Source of the DNA: Serilophus lunatus
Taxonomy: Eukaryota; Chordata; Aves; Passeriformes; Eurylaimidae
Direction: 5' to 3'
NCBI GenBank assembly: GCA_013399895.1
Contig: VXBA01003075.1
Span: forward strand, 186,001-250,000
Length of the DNA: 64,000 nucleotides
The notes under the pieces are model-generated. The model saw only the letters and a list, made by a program, of their open reading frames with translations. It ran no database searches and was not told where the DNA came from. Positions 23,501 to 35,674 of this stretch are shown here, piece by piece (positions within the stretch are counted from its first letter, which is position 1; each line of letters begins with the position of its first letter). The translations under genes and the position numbers were made by a program.

Positions 23501-26500
23501 CTTTTAAAATGTGATGTTACAGAACATCATATCTCAGTAATGAAAACATTTCTCATCACTTCATGGCAAGCTCTCTCTGCTCATGGCATATATTTACTCC
23601 TGGCAACACCATTTATTATTAAACAAACTGCCTCACAAGTGATTATTATTAAGGACCATAGGTTTAGAAATTGCTCTAAGCACCCACAATTCTCCTAGAA
23701 ATAAGGGTTCTGATTTCTAAACATTAATATATTCTGTGATTTATATATTGTGAATTGTCTGTTTGTTTACCTAGTCCTGGCTGATGACATGGTATTTTGT
23801 TCTGTTGATTCTCTTCTCACTGTTTTACAATTAATTATATTGATAACTTGCATAAATAATTAACAATTTAGTATCAATTTCTCCCATTGCTTCTCATTTC
23901 TCAATACATATCCTGATGTCTCCTTTTAGCTTCTAATTCTGTATTTTTTGTGTTTATTTCTTTAATTTATATTACTTGGACTCCCAAACATGTGCATTGT
24001 TCTGCAGGCTGACAGAGAAAATATTTCTAGCTATGGAAATAGAAGTCAGATATATGTAATTTTATTTATTTCTTTAAATGCAAATTATAAAATCATCCAC
24101 CCAAATCAGTGATCAATCCTGCCATGACTGTGGGAACCTCACCTGCTTTCCATCTCCTGGACATCAGCCCACACACCTTTCAAAACATTTTCAAAATAGA
24201 ATGAAAAGTCAAATTGACCCCTCGATATTTTTAAGGGTTAAGTAATGTTACCTTTTAGGATACCAGTTCATGAGCTACAGGTGACCTGCTGAGTAACTTG
24301 GGAATGCTGAGTCTTAGGAAAAAAAAAATAAATAAAAAAAAATCCAGGTCTCTGACAGCTCACTGGGACTGATCCTTGATTAATGATTATCAGTCTGAAT
24401 ATCTTCAGGAAAACACTAAATATCATACAGAATATGTTATATATCTGCTTTTTTGTGTGTTTTTGGTTTTCTGCTCGACTGATACTTGCCATAAACTTTG
24501 GATTCTGTGAGTGCACTCTTAAAAAAGTAATTAAAAATAAATTATTTCTCTCTCTCAAATGCACACACAAAATCTTGTCCTCCATGTTTAGTTGCTGACA
24601 TACCTGAGAATATACGTAGAGCGGCTTAAATGAGGATGCCTTGTCTTTCCATTTGGGTTGTAAATTTTAAAATGCATTCTTTTCTATCAAAAAGTTGAGT
24701 TAAGGGGACAATGGGGAAGAATTTCATCACGCCAGCATCTAGGGACACAATTAATGCATTAGCAAAGTGATATTTAATGTGTCGAGTGGGAAATGTTAAA
24801 TCTTCTGGGTTCTGTTTTAATGGTCTAAATGTTATTCTTTCAATAACTGCAAAGCATTGAACTTTTTGTCTAGCTCAGGCTACAAACATCTTTCACAGGC
24901 TTGTTATCAGTGGAGCAACACGCTCCATGGTTTGTTTGGGTTTGCACTCATTAGATTCATAACTTGCAGAACAAAATCTGGAGAAACAAAGAGAAAGGGA
25001 AGAAACAAACAAACAAAAAAAAAGGGACCAAAAGCATTCAGTGTTGTTACTTAAATAAAATGCTTCTCTAAGAGTAATTCTCAATGTTTCTTTGTAGATT
25101 ACCTTGCAAGCAAACTGCACAAACCCAGTGTGATCTCAGATTCAGTATTGACTTCCAAGAAATAATGTTTTAGAACTGAGAATGTTATTAGTATTTCTAA
25201 TCCTATGAGTTTAGACATAGAACTACAGACCTATTACTATAACTTAATCATATATAGGAAACTAAATACCTTAGTGAGTGCAAATTATTCCTTTTACTTT
25301 ATGTTTCATGAGCTAATCCACTAAAAAATTCATGGTTCACAAACTGATCTTAATTTTTGCAATTTTTTATGTTATTAGCAAGCACTGGGAGAGGCAATCA
25401 TTCAGGCTTTGTTTTAATTCCCAACAGACTGAGGGGAAAAAAACCCATTCAATGTTTGATTTAAATTACTGTATCAATGCTTATGAAATGGCAATTTCTA
25501 GTAATTTAATCTGTTTACTTTTCTCCTTCTGTACTTAATTTAAAGTGCAGGTTTATCCTTTTAGGCAAGCTAAAAAAGTCGAGTGAACAGTTTTTGTTTG
25601 TTACTTTTTCTAGTTGAAATCTGTTTTTTTAATAGATTTTCTTTATTAGAAAGGAAATAAACTGAGCAGGAACATTTATTGCTCTGCATCCTTAGATAGC
25701 ACCATTAAGGTGGTTTATTTTTTGATCATTACATATTTTATAAGTGCTATCCATTTCTACTTTAACTTACACAAGCAGAAGTTTCTCCTTCTTTTTTTTT
25801 TATTCCATTTAATACTATTAACTATCATTTTCGTTTACCAAAAAGAGATGTATTATATTTATATATTCAGTAGCAGTTGGAGAGGTTATGATTTATTTTA
25901 ATTTGGTGGAAATTATAACAAATTAAAAGTAGCATTAGATCATTAAACATCTCAGTACCCTCCTGTAACAATCTAAATGCTTATATAATGCTTATTTCTT
26001 GCACTTCAAGCATATGTATTTCAACAAAACAGTTTCTGCATCTGATACATACTATCTCTTAAGAAACTAAATTCAAAATATTTGCAGCCCCAAATGAGGA
26101 ACTTGCCTCACAGAATCAGAAATGCATGTGGAAATTCTAAAAGTTAAAAAAAAATAAAAAAGGAAGTCTGAAAATCTAAAACCTGATAGTAGTAACAACA
26201 GTGATTTATACCAAATATCTTACTTGTTTTCTGTCAGAGAAGGTAGGTGTATTATTTCAGGTTTTACAAAACATGATGCAATAGCATTAATACTTAAAAT
26301 GTTTAGGAAAGCACAATACTTAGTTAAGAGCTTGTCTTATTTAACTGTCCCTCTATTTCCCCATATTTGTTTCTATATGCTCCAAGCAGTTCAACTTCTA
26401 GTTGGTTCCCTTTTCTTTTGAGGGAGTGTAGACAAGAGATTTTCAGATTGAAGGAAGCAGATAAAAAGTAACAGGAGTTCTTGATTATGAAAACTGTGGT

Positions 26501-29500
26501 CATAAAACAAACAAACAAACCACAAAAACAAAACCCCAAAACACCCACACACACACACACACACACACACCCCCAACCAATCAACAATAAAAACATTAAA
26601 ACTCTCAACCAATGAACCAGCCATCACTCCTCCACTTTTGGCTTTACAAGTGCCTCCATTAGAATCACAAAACAGTGCAGTGCCAGTATTGTAATACTTC
26701 TTTTCTCTCTTCTTTTCCCCCCCACCCCAGATTTCTCGGGTTCTCAGGGCTTTGGATTCATAGGACTCTCACCCTAGAGGAAAGCAGCCTTAAAGTGATA
26801 AAAGCGATAAAAGCAATAGAAGTAATAAAAATGAAAAACAACTGCTCCCATCTGGGCTCCCACTAACTACTCTGTCTTGGAAAGATTTATCAGCTGATGC
26901 CTCCAGGTAGATAATAAAGTGTGTTAATGCTAGTTTGGCCAGGGGATTACTTCTCAGAACATCTTAGCCCTATTCTTAGCTGTGCTTTCAATTGCATGTG
27001 TAATTTGGAGCAAATTGCTGAAAATCTCCCAGTTCTTCTCTACTCTGAAGCTAAAAGCGTGAATTCTCTCATTGTACAGCATTTTAAAGCACTATGGGTA
27101 ACAAATGTTATGTGATCAATTACTGCTGAAAAGTTGAAATCAAATGTATGTTTGTTAAAATTTATTTCCTTTCCTGCTAATATCATGTATGTATTTAAAT
27201 TAGAATTCATACATGAATCCTTGTTTAGTATTTTCTGCAGCCTACCAAAGAAGTCTGCAATGTATTTCCAAGCAAAAAGCTTAATATTTTTTATTTTTTT
27301 TAATGTGCAAAACCCCATTTTGGCAAGCTAAGCTCAAGTACTTTCCACTCACACAACAGAATCCTAAATAAAAGACTAGCAGCATTCATAAAGTACACCT
27401 TCAGTGACTCATCCAGAGTACACTGGCACACACAGTAGGATGTCTCAACCTTATTTCCATTAAAACTGACACACTGGAGGATTTTCCCAATCCTTCTGAG
27501 ATGATTTGACTTGATTTGAGCTGGTGTGATGCCCACACAGATACCAAATCTTCTTCTAAGTGGTTGTATAACCTTTTAACAATGTGCATCAGTCAAATAT
27601 TTCAAAAGGTCCTATGCACAAATGTAATTAATCATCTACAAGCCTGATAGACAAGGTGGAAAATATTAGACCCGCTACTGTACCACGTATGCTTTTTCTT
27701 CAACTTCACTGCAACCTGAAAACAACGAAGTGTGTAGGAGTAAGTTTGCCATTAAATATGTCAAGCAGTTCCTTTTCTCTTTACATTTTTCAGACAGACT
27801 AAATGATTTATCCTGAAGACGTTCAGAAAGGCTTTACATTCAATGAGAGGGAAATTTGTTCTGTAGTAATTTGGAATGCACAGTCTTTCTGTGATTTCTT
27901 TCTTATAAATACCAATATTTGTTTTTCTCCTTTTGTTTTCTTTTCTTCACCAGAAAAAAGTCTCAACTTTCCAGAAAGGATGAACTTCCTTAACATTTTC
28001 TATGCACTTACAAATCTTATATCTAAAATCACTTTGTTAAATAGACAATTTATTAATACAGCACAAGTTTTGGGAAAATGCATATTTTTTGTCTGTTTTA
28101 CCTAAATTATTACACTAAAAATATGAAATTAGAATTAAATTAATTACACTTTCAACATTAAATACATTACAAACATGGAGAAATTTCCTTCTAACTGTGA
28201 AACTATTTAGAGAACATTCACTCTCCCAAAATGGCCAGTAGTTATGCAAAACTAGTACAACAATATATGTCTTTGTATCTCAGCAGTCTGAGTAACAATT
28301 TAAAAGGAAATCCTAAGCTCCCTCTACACAAACCCCCAAGGTTCCTTTATGTTCAAATTCTTCCCACATAGGACAGGAGCTACGCTGAGTTTTAAACTCG
28401 GAATATCCTCTAAATCATCCCTGACATCAGACACCGCAGTTCCAAGGGCTCCTGTGTGGGTTAGATCAGGTCCAGAAGACAGCAAGTACTGAATGTCTGA
28501 ATTACCTACCAGATGCTCATGTCATTTTCATGAGTTTTTAATCCTAAAGCTCCTTGTTCTTTATGGGCTACATTCAGACTGTAGTCTGTGAACAACAAAT
28601 CTACTAAATAAATGGGCAAATGGGAAAGAGAAGCACATTTTAAGGATGTTTAATTGTCAGAGAACATAAGTCAGGAAAACACTTCAATACCTTTTTATTT
28701 TGTAGTAAATACAATTTTACCTACCCCTTAAAGAGAGGAGTTAATGTACTTTTTACCAAAAATTCATCAGTTTTGCATCATGACAATGTAATTTAAACAG
28801 CTACCACTGTGATAATAAAGCAACTAGAAACAATTTTTTTTCAGTCTTTCACTAACAAGTCTTTCCATGAACCTCATGTCATCTATAACAAACAAGGTAT
28901 TAATAATTGTTTTGAGATCTTCAGTGAATAACTTTCCTTTGAATTTATTTGAAAGGCAATAACTTAGCTAATCTCACCTATTCTGGGAAGGAAAAATAAG
29001 ATCAGCTGGTCACAATTTTCTAAGGTCACAGCCCTGAACATCAAGACTGAATTATTTTCAGTTTATGCGAAAGACTCTAAAAAGTCACATAAAAATAAAG
29101 TTATTTCAGTATTGTTTAAAAGATGCACTGTGATGTGTGTGTTTACATTTGTAATAAAAAACTTGAGTTCTAAGTATAACAAATTAGAAGACTAGTCAAT
29201 ATGAACCTGTTATCCAGTAATCATTTCAGAGGGAGACTGAGGGAGTTTATAGCTCTTTTCCAAAGATTTCAAGGGTTTGTTCTTTATTTTTTTTCCTCTC
29301 TTTCCTCTCATTGCAGCTATGGATAGCATGTTAGCTATTGATGTATGATCATTGATACTACTTTACCTACCTTGTCATTGTAAATTACTCTCCTCAGATG
29401 TACTCACTTCTGATGCACTAGGAATAAATTATTTAAGTTATAAAAGGACTGACTGTAAATGAATTAGAGTTTATCCTCCCCGTTAAACAGAAAAAGACTC

Positions 29501-30666
29501 TTTTACTCACTTATTCAAAGGTGATTGCTTTCATTTCATATGAAAACTAGTGACAAAATTTGCTATGGGTAATTGATAAGTTGGGCTTCAAAGACTAAAA
29601 ATGTTATAAATATTGCAATACAGCTCTTGTCATATTGTATTGGACAGAATTGACCATCAAACTCTTTTGGCATCTGCATTTTGAATTTAGGACAGCAAAA
29701 CTATATGAGAATGTGTAAAAACCCCACAATTCATAGAAACAGAAGACTGGCAATCAAATTGACCCTTCAGAACTACATATGCTGTTTCTTCAGTGTCACA
29801 TGTTATGGTCCTAGAAGAGCTATGCAAGTGTCATTACCTCCACTAGAATAGAAAGAAAATCTGCTATTTGAACAAATATACAGACATAAAAGACTCGATG
29901 GTTAATATAGCACTCCAAGTCTTTGTGTCTTCTTGCTGATACATGAAAAGTCAGTGTTACCAGATGCCTTTCAAATAACTGAAATGTCGGACCCAATAGA
30001 ATTATTGAGACAAGATTACTTTAGTGTAGGTTTTATTAATTTCTTTAATTATTCAAGTTTCAACAAGGTTTGTTTCAGACTTCTGTATTTCCAGTTAGCC
30101 AGAGGACTATTTTCATACAAGGATAACAGCATTTTACATCTCTGTTATCACAGTGAGGACTATGCTGAAGGACAATGCCACAGTGTCATGAGAAGAACAG
30201 AGCACCAGCTGTTTTATCTCATGGAATTTAATTTCCTTTCATCTTTTTCAAAATTTGTCAACCACCCTGCCATTATTAGTCTCACATTCAAGACAGCTGT
30301 CAAACAGCATACCCTGGTGTTGTTTATCAGGGCACACTGAATACACAAGTTTTGCCCGTTTCAAGTTTCTATCTGAAAGAGTCTCTGGTAGAGCAGCAGG
30401 GAAAGCAGGCTGGACGTGTAATGAGAAGAACTTGAAAGTCATAACTGGAGAAGATGAATACACTATTTAATAACAGTCAGTTTCTGCTGTCCCTGTATCA
30501 TTAAGTAGGCAAAGTCCTTGGAAGGCTTTTACTGCTTCAGAATTGTTAAGTTCACATTACTTTATTTAACTAGACAGTCCTGAACACCACTGCTTCACCC
30601 AGATGACAGCAAAAAGGAATTAGCCTTTATGCAGTAAGGGAATAATGCGAAATGTCTGGATATAGT
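23501..30666. other. unique AT-rich DNA
   Basis: This is a 7-kb block with no supported gene. The 135-codon frame at 29933-30340 (plus) is the longest outside repeats. With a stop roughly every 15 codons at this base composition, about one such frame is expected by chance in 64 kb. T-rich tracts occur at about 25790-25805. A CA microsatellite is listed separately. Confidence 0.5.
26546..26570 (+). repeat. (CA)n microsatellite
   Basis: About 12 CA units lie within a longer A/C-rich tract that starts at about 26507 with (CAAA)n. Runs of this length are usually polymorphic. The Cys/Val-alternating frames on the minus strand come only from this repeat. Confidence 0.9.
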
Positions 30667-31590
30667 TGTGGTGGGTTCACATCAGGTGTCCATCAAAGCC
30701 ACTCAAGCCTTCTCCTCCTCATCTTGACAGGGGAGAGAAAATATGAAAGGCTCGTAGTTCAAGATAAGGACAGGGAGAGATCACTGAGCAATCACTGTCA
30801 TAGGCAAAACAGACTGAGCTTGGGGAATTTCATTTATTACAATTTAGAGTAAGGAGAAATAAAATAAATTCTTAAAGACACCTTTCTCCCATTCTTCCCT
30901 TATTCCCAGGCTCAACTTCACCTCCCATTTTCTCTACTTCTCCCCTGATGGCATCTCAGGAGAACAAAATCATTCATCATAAATCGCCACTGCTGCTCCT
31001 TTTTCCTCAACAGGAGGTCTCCTCACACTCTTGGTGTCTCAAAGTGGGTCTTTCCCAAGGGCTGCAGTTCTTCACAAGCTGCTCCAGCCTGGGTCCACTG
31101 GGATCACAGATCCTGCCACAAAAGCTGCTCCAGTGTCAGCATCCCATGGGACCACAGGCTCCTTTGGGCATCCAACTGCTCCAGTGTGGGATCCTACATG
31201 GTCTGCAGGTGGATCTCTGCTTCTCCATGGGCCTCTTTAAGCTGCAGAGGCAGAGGAATCTCTGCTCTGGCACCTGGAGCACCTCCTCCCTCTCCTTCCA
31301 CACTGACCTCCGTGTCTGCAGCTCTGCTGCTCTCACGTGTTCTCACTCCTCTCTTTGGCTGCAGTTTGTTGTCCAGGGTTTTTTCCCCCTTTCTTAAACC
31401 TGTTTTTCCAGGGATGCTGCCACTGTCACTGATGGGCTTGGGCTTGGGCTTGGCCTTGGGCAGCACTGGGTTGTCTTGAAGGCATCTGGCATTGGCTCTG
31501 TTGTACATGGGAGAAGCTTCTGGCACCTTCTCACAGAAGTCACCCCTAGAGCCCCCTGCTACCGAAACCTGGCCACACAAACTCAATACA
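30667..31590 (-). mobile_element. solo LTR, about 0.92 kb, family shared with 59381-60327
   Basis: The left edge 'tgtggtgggttcac' is the 3' terminus on the minus strand. The right edge '(g)gccacacaaactcaataca' is the 5' terminus and matches the corresponding end at 60327. The middle (31080-31190) holds three degenerate tandem copies, about 45 bp each, of a 'ctgctccag' unit. A TTTAAG TATA-like box lies near 31394 and a minus-strand AATAAA near 30830. A short GGGCTT hexamer array sits at 31434-31452. The 149-codon plus-strand frame (30948-31397) and the 130-codon minus-strand frame (31586-31194) are LTR by-products with no viral protein similarity. I find no clean target-site duplication, so the exact ends are provisional. 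Confidence 0.82.
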
Positions 31591-34500
31591 AAATGTTAGT
31601 TTAGTACTGTTTTGTTTAGCATAGTAGAAATAAAGACTCCATATAAGATATTAAATAAGAGGAGTTTGCTAGAAATTACTTGTTTCTTGTAAGACATAAA
31701 TACAAAAAAAAAAAAAATGAAAACGGGGGGTTTAGTAGGTGTAGAGATACTCTCTACATCAACAAAATTTCAAATTAAATCTGAGAGAGTTTTGCCAGAA
31801 CAATCTGTGGGACAATCACAAACTGAAATGTAATTTCTAAATCATTTAAGGAAACTATAAACATAACCCTCTCTCTTTTCTTTTACTCTTTTTTCCTTCA
31901 CATGCACACACACATGTCCTTAAAAGATGTAGAAATGTACCATTATATTGGTACAATTCTAATTTTTTTTAACTTTTTCAGTAAAGTCTTCCCTAGAAGA
32001 ATTTTTTCTTATACACGAAACAAGCAAAGGTATAAGATTTGTTAAGAACCACTGAACGGTTCCTAAAAACAACTCCTGGATACTCTAATGTTATAAGTAA
32101 TCATCTAGAAAACAATGATGTGCAGATACTAAAGTAACTTTATTGTCTTTTTTAATTACTGTATTTAAAAAATAATACTTAAGGACAATCTTTTATCTCT
32201 TGTGTTAAATTTAGTGTGCTATGGTTAAATAAATTAATAAATTAAAATACTTAACAAGTTCTAGCTATCTGTATTACTGTTTAATATAAAGGATCTACAG
32301 GCTGACAATCTTTGGGAATAAAGTTTCCAGTCTCTTTACAGATAAGCAAGGACAAAAATCCAAACTTGTATTCATGGCAATGAGACTTGTGCCAACACAG
32401 TGGCTCACCAAAGAAACCAAACACTGAGTTGTTTGTGTGCTGTTACCAGGGTGATTCCTGGTTTTGGTATCCTCAGCTGAGGCAGGCCTGATTCCCAATT
32501 CTTGCACAGCTGCTAAAACATCGACTCTCTTGATATGCTTTCTTGTCAATCACTCCTTTCAATCACTCTCCACTTCTGAGCCTTTGCCCATTACAACTGA
32601 TCTCATAGATTATCCTGAAGCTTCTACATCATCAGTGCAGCATGTTAGAGACCAAAAAAAAAAATTCCTTCAGGCCCTGTGGCAAATATACCACCAGACA
32701 ATCATCATTAAGAAATAAACAAAGCCCTTGGATGCAACACTCCTTTCTGTAAAGTGCATGAGGGCCTATTCAGTTAAGGAAAGTGTGTGCCCCACTAGGC
32801 TTTCTTTGATTTTTGACTGATGAGCACGACTGGATTGAGGCAAAGAATCAGCTGGGATTTACTGCTGTGTTTCTTTCCAGTTGATCTCAGTGGGGCACAG
32901 GCTGCAATTCACAGCAAACAATCTGAGAGAAAGTGCCAGTCAGTTGTGCCAGCTCAACTGGCTACTGGAGCACACGACAGATTTCCTTGGGAAACGGGCC
33001 CAAATTAAACAAACAAGGAAATAAATAAGTTGTGAAAGACACAGAGAGTTATTTTTACTTCCAGGAGTTCAGCTTCTGTGCCAGCTTGCTTCCTAAAACA
33101 GCAGGCAGATGCAGTTCACTTTGGTGTTTTCTCCAATGAAAATGCCTGTCCAGGAAAAAGGGGGTTATTCCAGCGCTGGGGGAAAAAACAGGGAGGGAGG
33201 GGAATCCAATTTTAATTTCAGAATATTTAACGGCGTATTTCCTTGGTTTTGTAATAAAGTGTAACTAAGAGGCAAAATGACAGCAGATGCTAAACAGAAA
33301 TTTTCATTTGGGTAAGAGTTTTTATGCTGTTAGAGGTACTAATGTCTAATATCAGCAGGATATGGTAGCTGGGAGCAGATTTTTTACTTTTTACATAGTC
33401 AATAAGATATCAGAAATTTACATGTAAAAGAAAAAACATTGTATGTTCAGGAAAATTCATATTTCAGTATCATTTCCTTTGTAAATCAATAGGACTCTCT
33501 TACACTGAAAATATATGTTAGTTCTTATTCACACTTATCACAATACTGACAAGATGAATTTAATGATGATTCAGGCGAGTGAGGAGAAAACAGCTAATTA
33601 TGTGTCACGTTAGACAGAGCTGAACTAACATATGCACAAAGTAACAGGAGGGAATCTTTTAATCCTGTTTTCAGTGACTCACTGGACCAGATGGTGCCCT
33701 TCCCTCTCCTGCTTCAGATGACAGAATTGGTATTCTCAAAGACAAAAACTTCCAGGCGGAGAAACTTTCAGGCGGGCTCTCTCCAGCTTTCTGCTACTTC
33801 CAAATGGAATTTCAAAAGAGTGTCTGAAGTGTGTGACCAGAAAGCACCTTTCCCAGGAAACACTTGTAGGAGACATTGCTATATGGTAGGCATTGCATCC
33901 CCTGTCCTTGGAGATGTAATAGTGGGGCTGGCTCAGAAGGTGCCTGTTGCAGGCAGTTCCTGCTGTTGCCTCAATGTCCTTTAAAGAGAGCTGATCCCTT
34001 ACAGCAGAAAATATAGCACTGGATTTCTGTGCAGACATCCTACAAATTATGTAGGAAATTCATTTGAATGGCTGAGATAATCAGGTCTCACAACATTGTT
34101 TTAACTTGAAGCCAGATTTCGGATAGTCCAAAAGCAGCAGGAGAATAGATATAAATGGAAGAGAAAGAGAACCAGAGTTAAGCGACTGCTTTGTTCTCAG
34201 TCTTATGCACCACAAGTCTTGTGCTACTGGTTAGCCTCCAACATCAAAGTCTCATTAGCACATGTTAAACTGATTATATGGAAGATCCAATATGTGCCAA
34301 ATATATTTAAGAACCAAGCTGAAATCATTTTCTTCTTCTTTTTAATTTCTCTGTTGCAGCTACATCATCAGTTCTAGGCAGAGAGATAATAAAAAGGCAG
34401 CTTTGCTTTTTCATCATCCTCCTTTCTTTCTTGGAATAATGATGTGTGATGTGGAAGTATGACAAATGTTACTCCTAATCACTCAAGCCATGCATGTTAC

Positions 34501-34911
34501 CCAGAACAGGTTTCAACTGTTAAAGGTATTATATCCAAGAAGAACCACATTTTGAGCAAATCTGAGAAGACTTAAATAGCACATTAAACTATAATTAGAC
34601 CCCAAAAGACATTCAAAGGCTCCTGCCATCTTCTTGTTTCCCATTTGTAAAGAACTAGGAGCAGGCAAAAAAGGATCTAAGTCATTACCATGACTTCAGT
34701 CTGCTTCCCTGAAACAGTGTCATAGGCCGTTTGTGTAATGATGTCCAAAAGAAGATAAAAACTGCAGAGAGTACTGGAAAGCTAGTAATAACCTATTTTA
34801 TTGTATCATGCACACAGTTACACTACAAACTAATTATTTTATGTAAAATAAAAGATAAAAAGCAATCTTAAGTATTTTTTTTACATGGGGCACAAGTTTG
34901 TGTGGGCCAGT
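31591..34911. other. unique DNA, no supported gene
   Basis: There are 3.3 kb without a recognised transposon. The sub-regions 32300-32720 and 33690-34000 are somewhat richer in GC and have frames of 84-100 codons, but no conserved domain or splice pairing is visible. Poly(A)-like runs occur at about 31706 and 32656. Confidence 0.45.
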
Positions 34912-35030
34912 TTCAAAGAATTACGGAACAAAAAGTTTGGAAGGGACCACAGTGGATCCTCTGGTCCAACCCTCCTACTCAAGAGGGTTCATCTTAGAGC
35001 ACATAGCATAGAACTTACAGCATGTCCCCC
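34912..35030 (-). mobile_element. CR1 3'-end fragment
   Basis: 'agtttggaagggaccac' and 'tctggtccaaccctcctactc', followed by 'ttagagcaca', is the reverse complement of a CR1 3' end of the subfamily that reads GGAAGGGACC-CTGGTCCAACC-CTAGAGCA. It fades out near 35030. It encodes nothing. Confidence 0.75.
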
Positions 35031-35659
35031 TGCTCCTCAGTACATCTAGTCAGAAATGTGATTTTTCCATATGGAATAAGCAATTTAAAAAGTGCTTTAG
35101 ATAAGAAACAAAATATACAATATTCTGCTTTGGTGTTATTGCAACCAGGATTGATCAGATTTATTGGAATCTAGAGGATATTTTCCTTCAAAGAAAGAAG
35201 TATTCCTGCTTTACTGACTTCACTGGAATGGACTGATATAGAGGAAAATTTTCCATTAGCACCTTGCAGTGGACTCAGCAGAGCTATTTTCACCCAGAGT
35301 CCTTTTCAAAGAAGCAAACACCCAGCTCAAGGCTTTAGTGCCAAAGCCTTAACACGTCTCCTAGGCAGAGGTAGACTTGCTATACAGTTAACCCACAATC
35401 TATATGTTACAAATGACACTCAAGCTCACCAAAGCTCCTTTTTAATTTCCTTTGCCTGGCAATTTTAGTTGTTTTTTTGTTTTTTTCTATGAAGTGCATA
35501 TAAATACACATTTCCAATATTAAGTGAGAATTCTGCTGGTTCATTTTTCAGGACATGTATGAAAGCAATAAATAGCACCTAATAACAGCACTGCATGATT
35601 TTGATTTAGGACATAATAGGGAGAGGTATATTTACCAGTTTTTATATATATATTATAGA

Positions 35660-35674
35660 AGGTCAGGCTGACCT
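35660..35674. promoter_or_regulatory. perfect oestrogen response element palindrome
   Basis: AGGTCA-GGC-TGACCT is an exact match at all 12 specified bases to the consensus inverted repeat bound by oestrogen-receptor dimers. The symmetry extends one base on each side. A given 12-base pattern is expected about 0.004 times in 64 kb, so chance is a poor explanation, although a decayed repeat could have supplied it. Binding itself is not shown by sequence. Confidence 0.6.

Noticed and set aside
29728..29770. possible CR1 terminus ('attcatagaaacagaagact')
   Set aside because: Only scattered matches to the CR1 end are present, and the following sequence does not continue as CR1.
29933..30340. 135-codon plus-strand frame in unique DNA
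   Set aside because: At this base composition about one frame of this length is expected by chance in 64 kb. There is no domain, signal or splice context.
30948..31397. 149-codon plus-strand frame
   Set aside because: It lies wholly in the antisense of an LTR and consists of its tandem units; it has no viral or host protein features.
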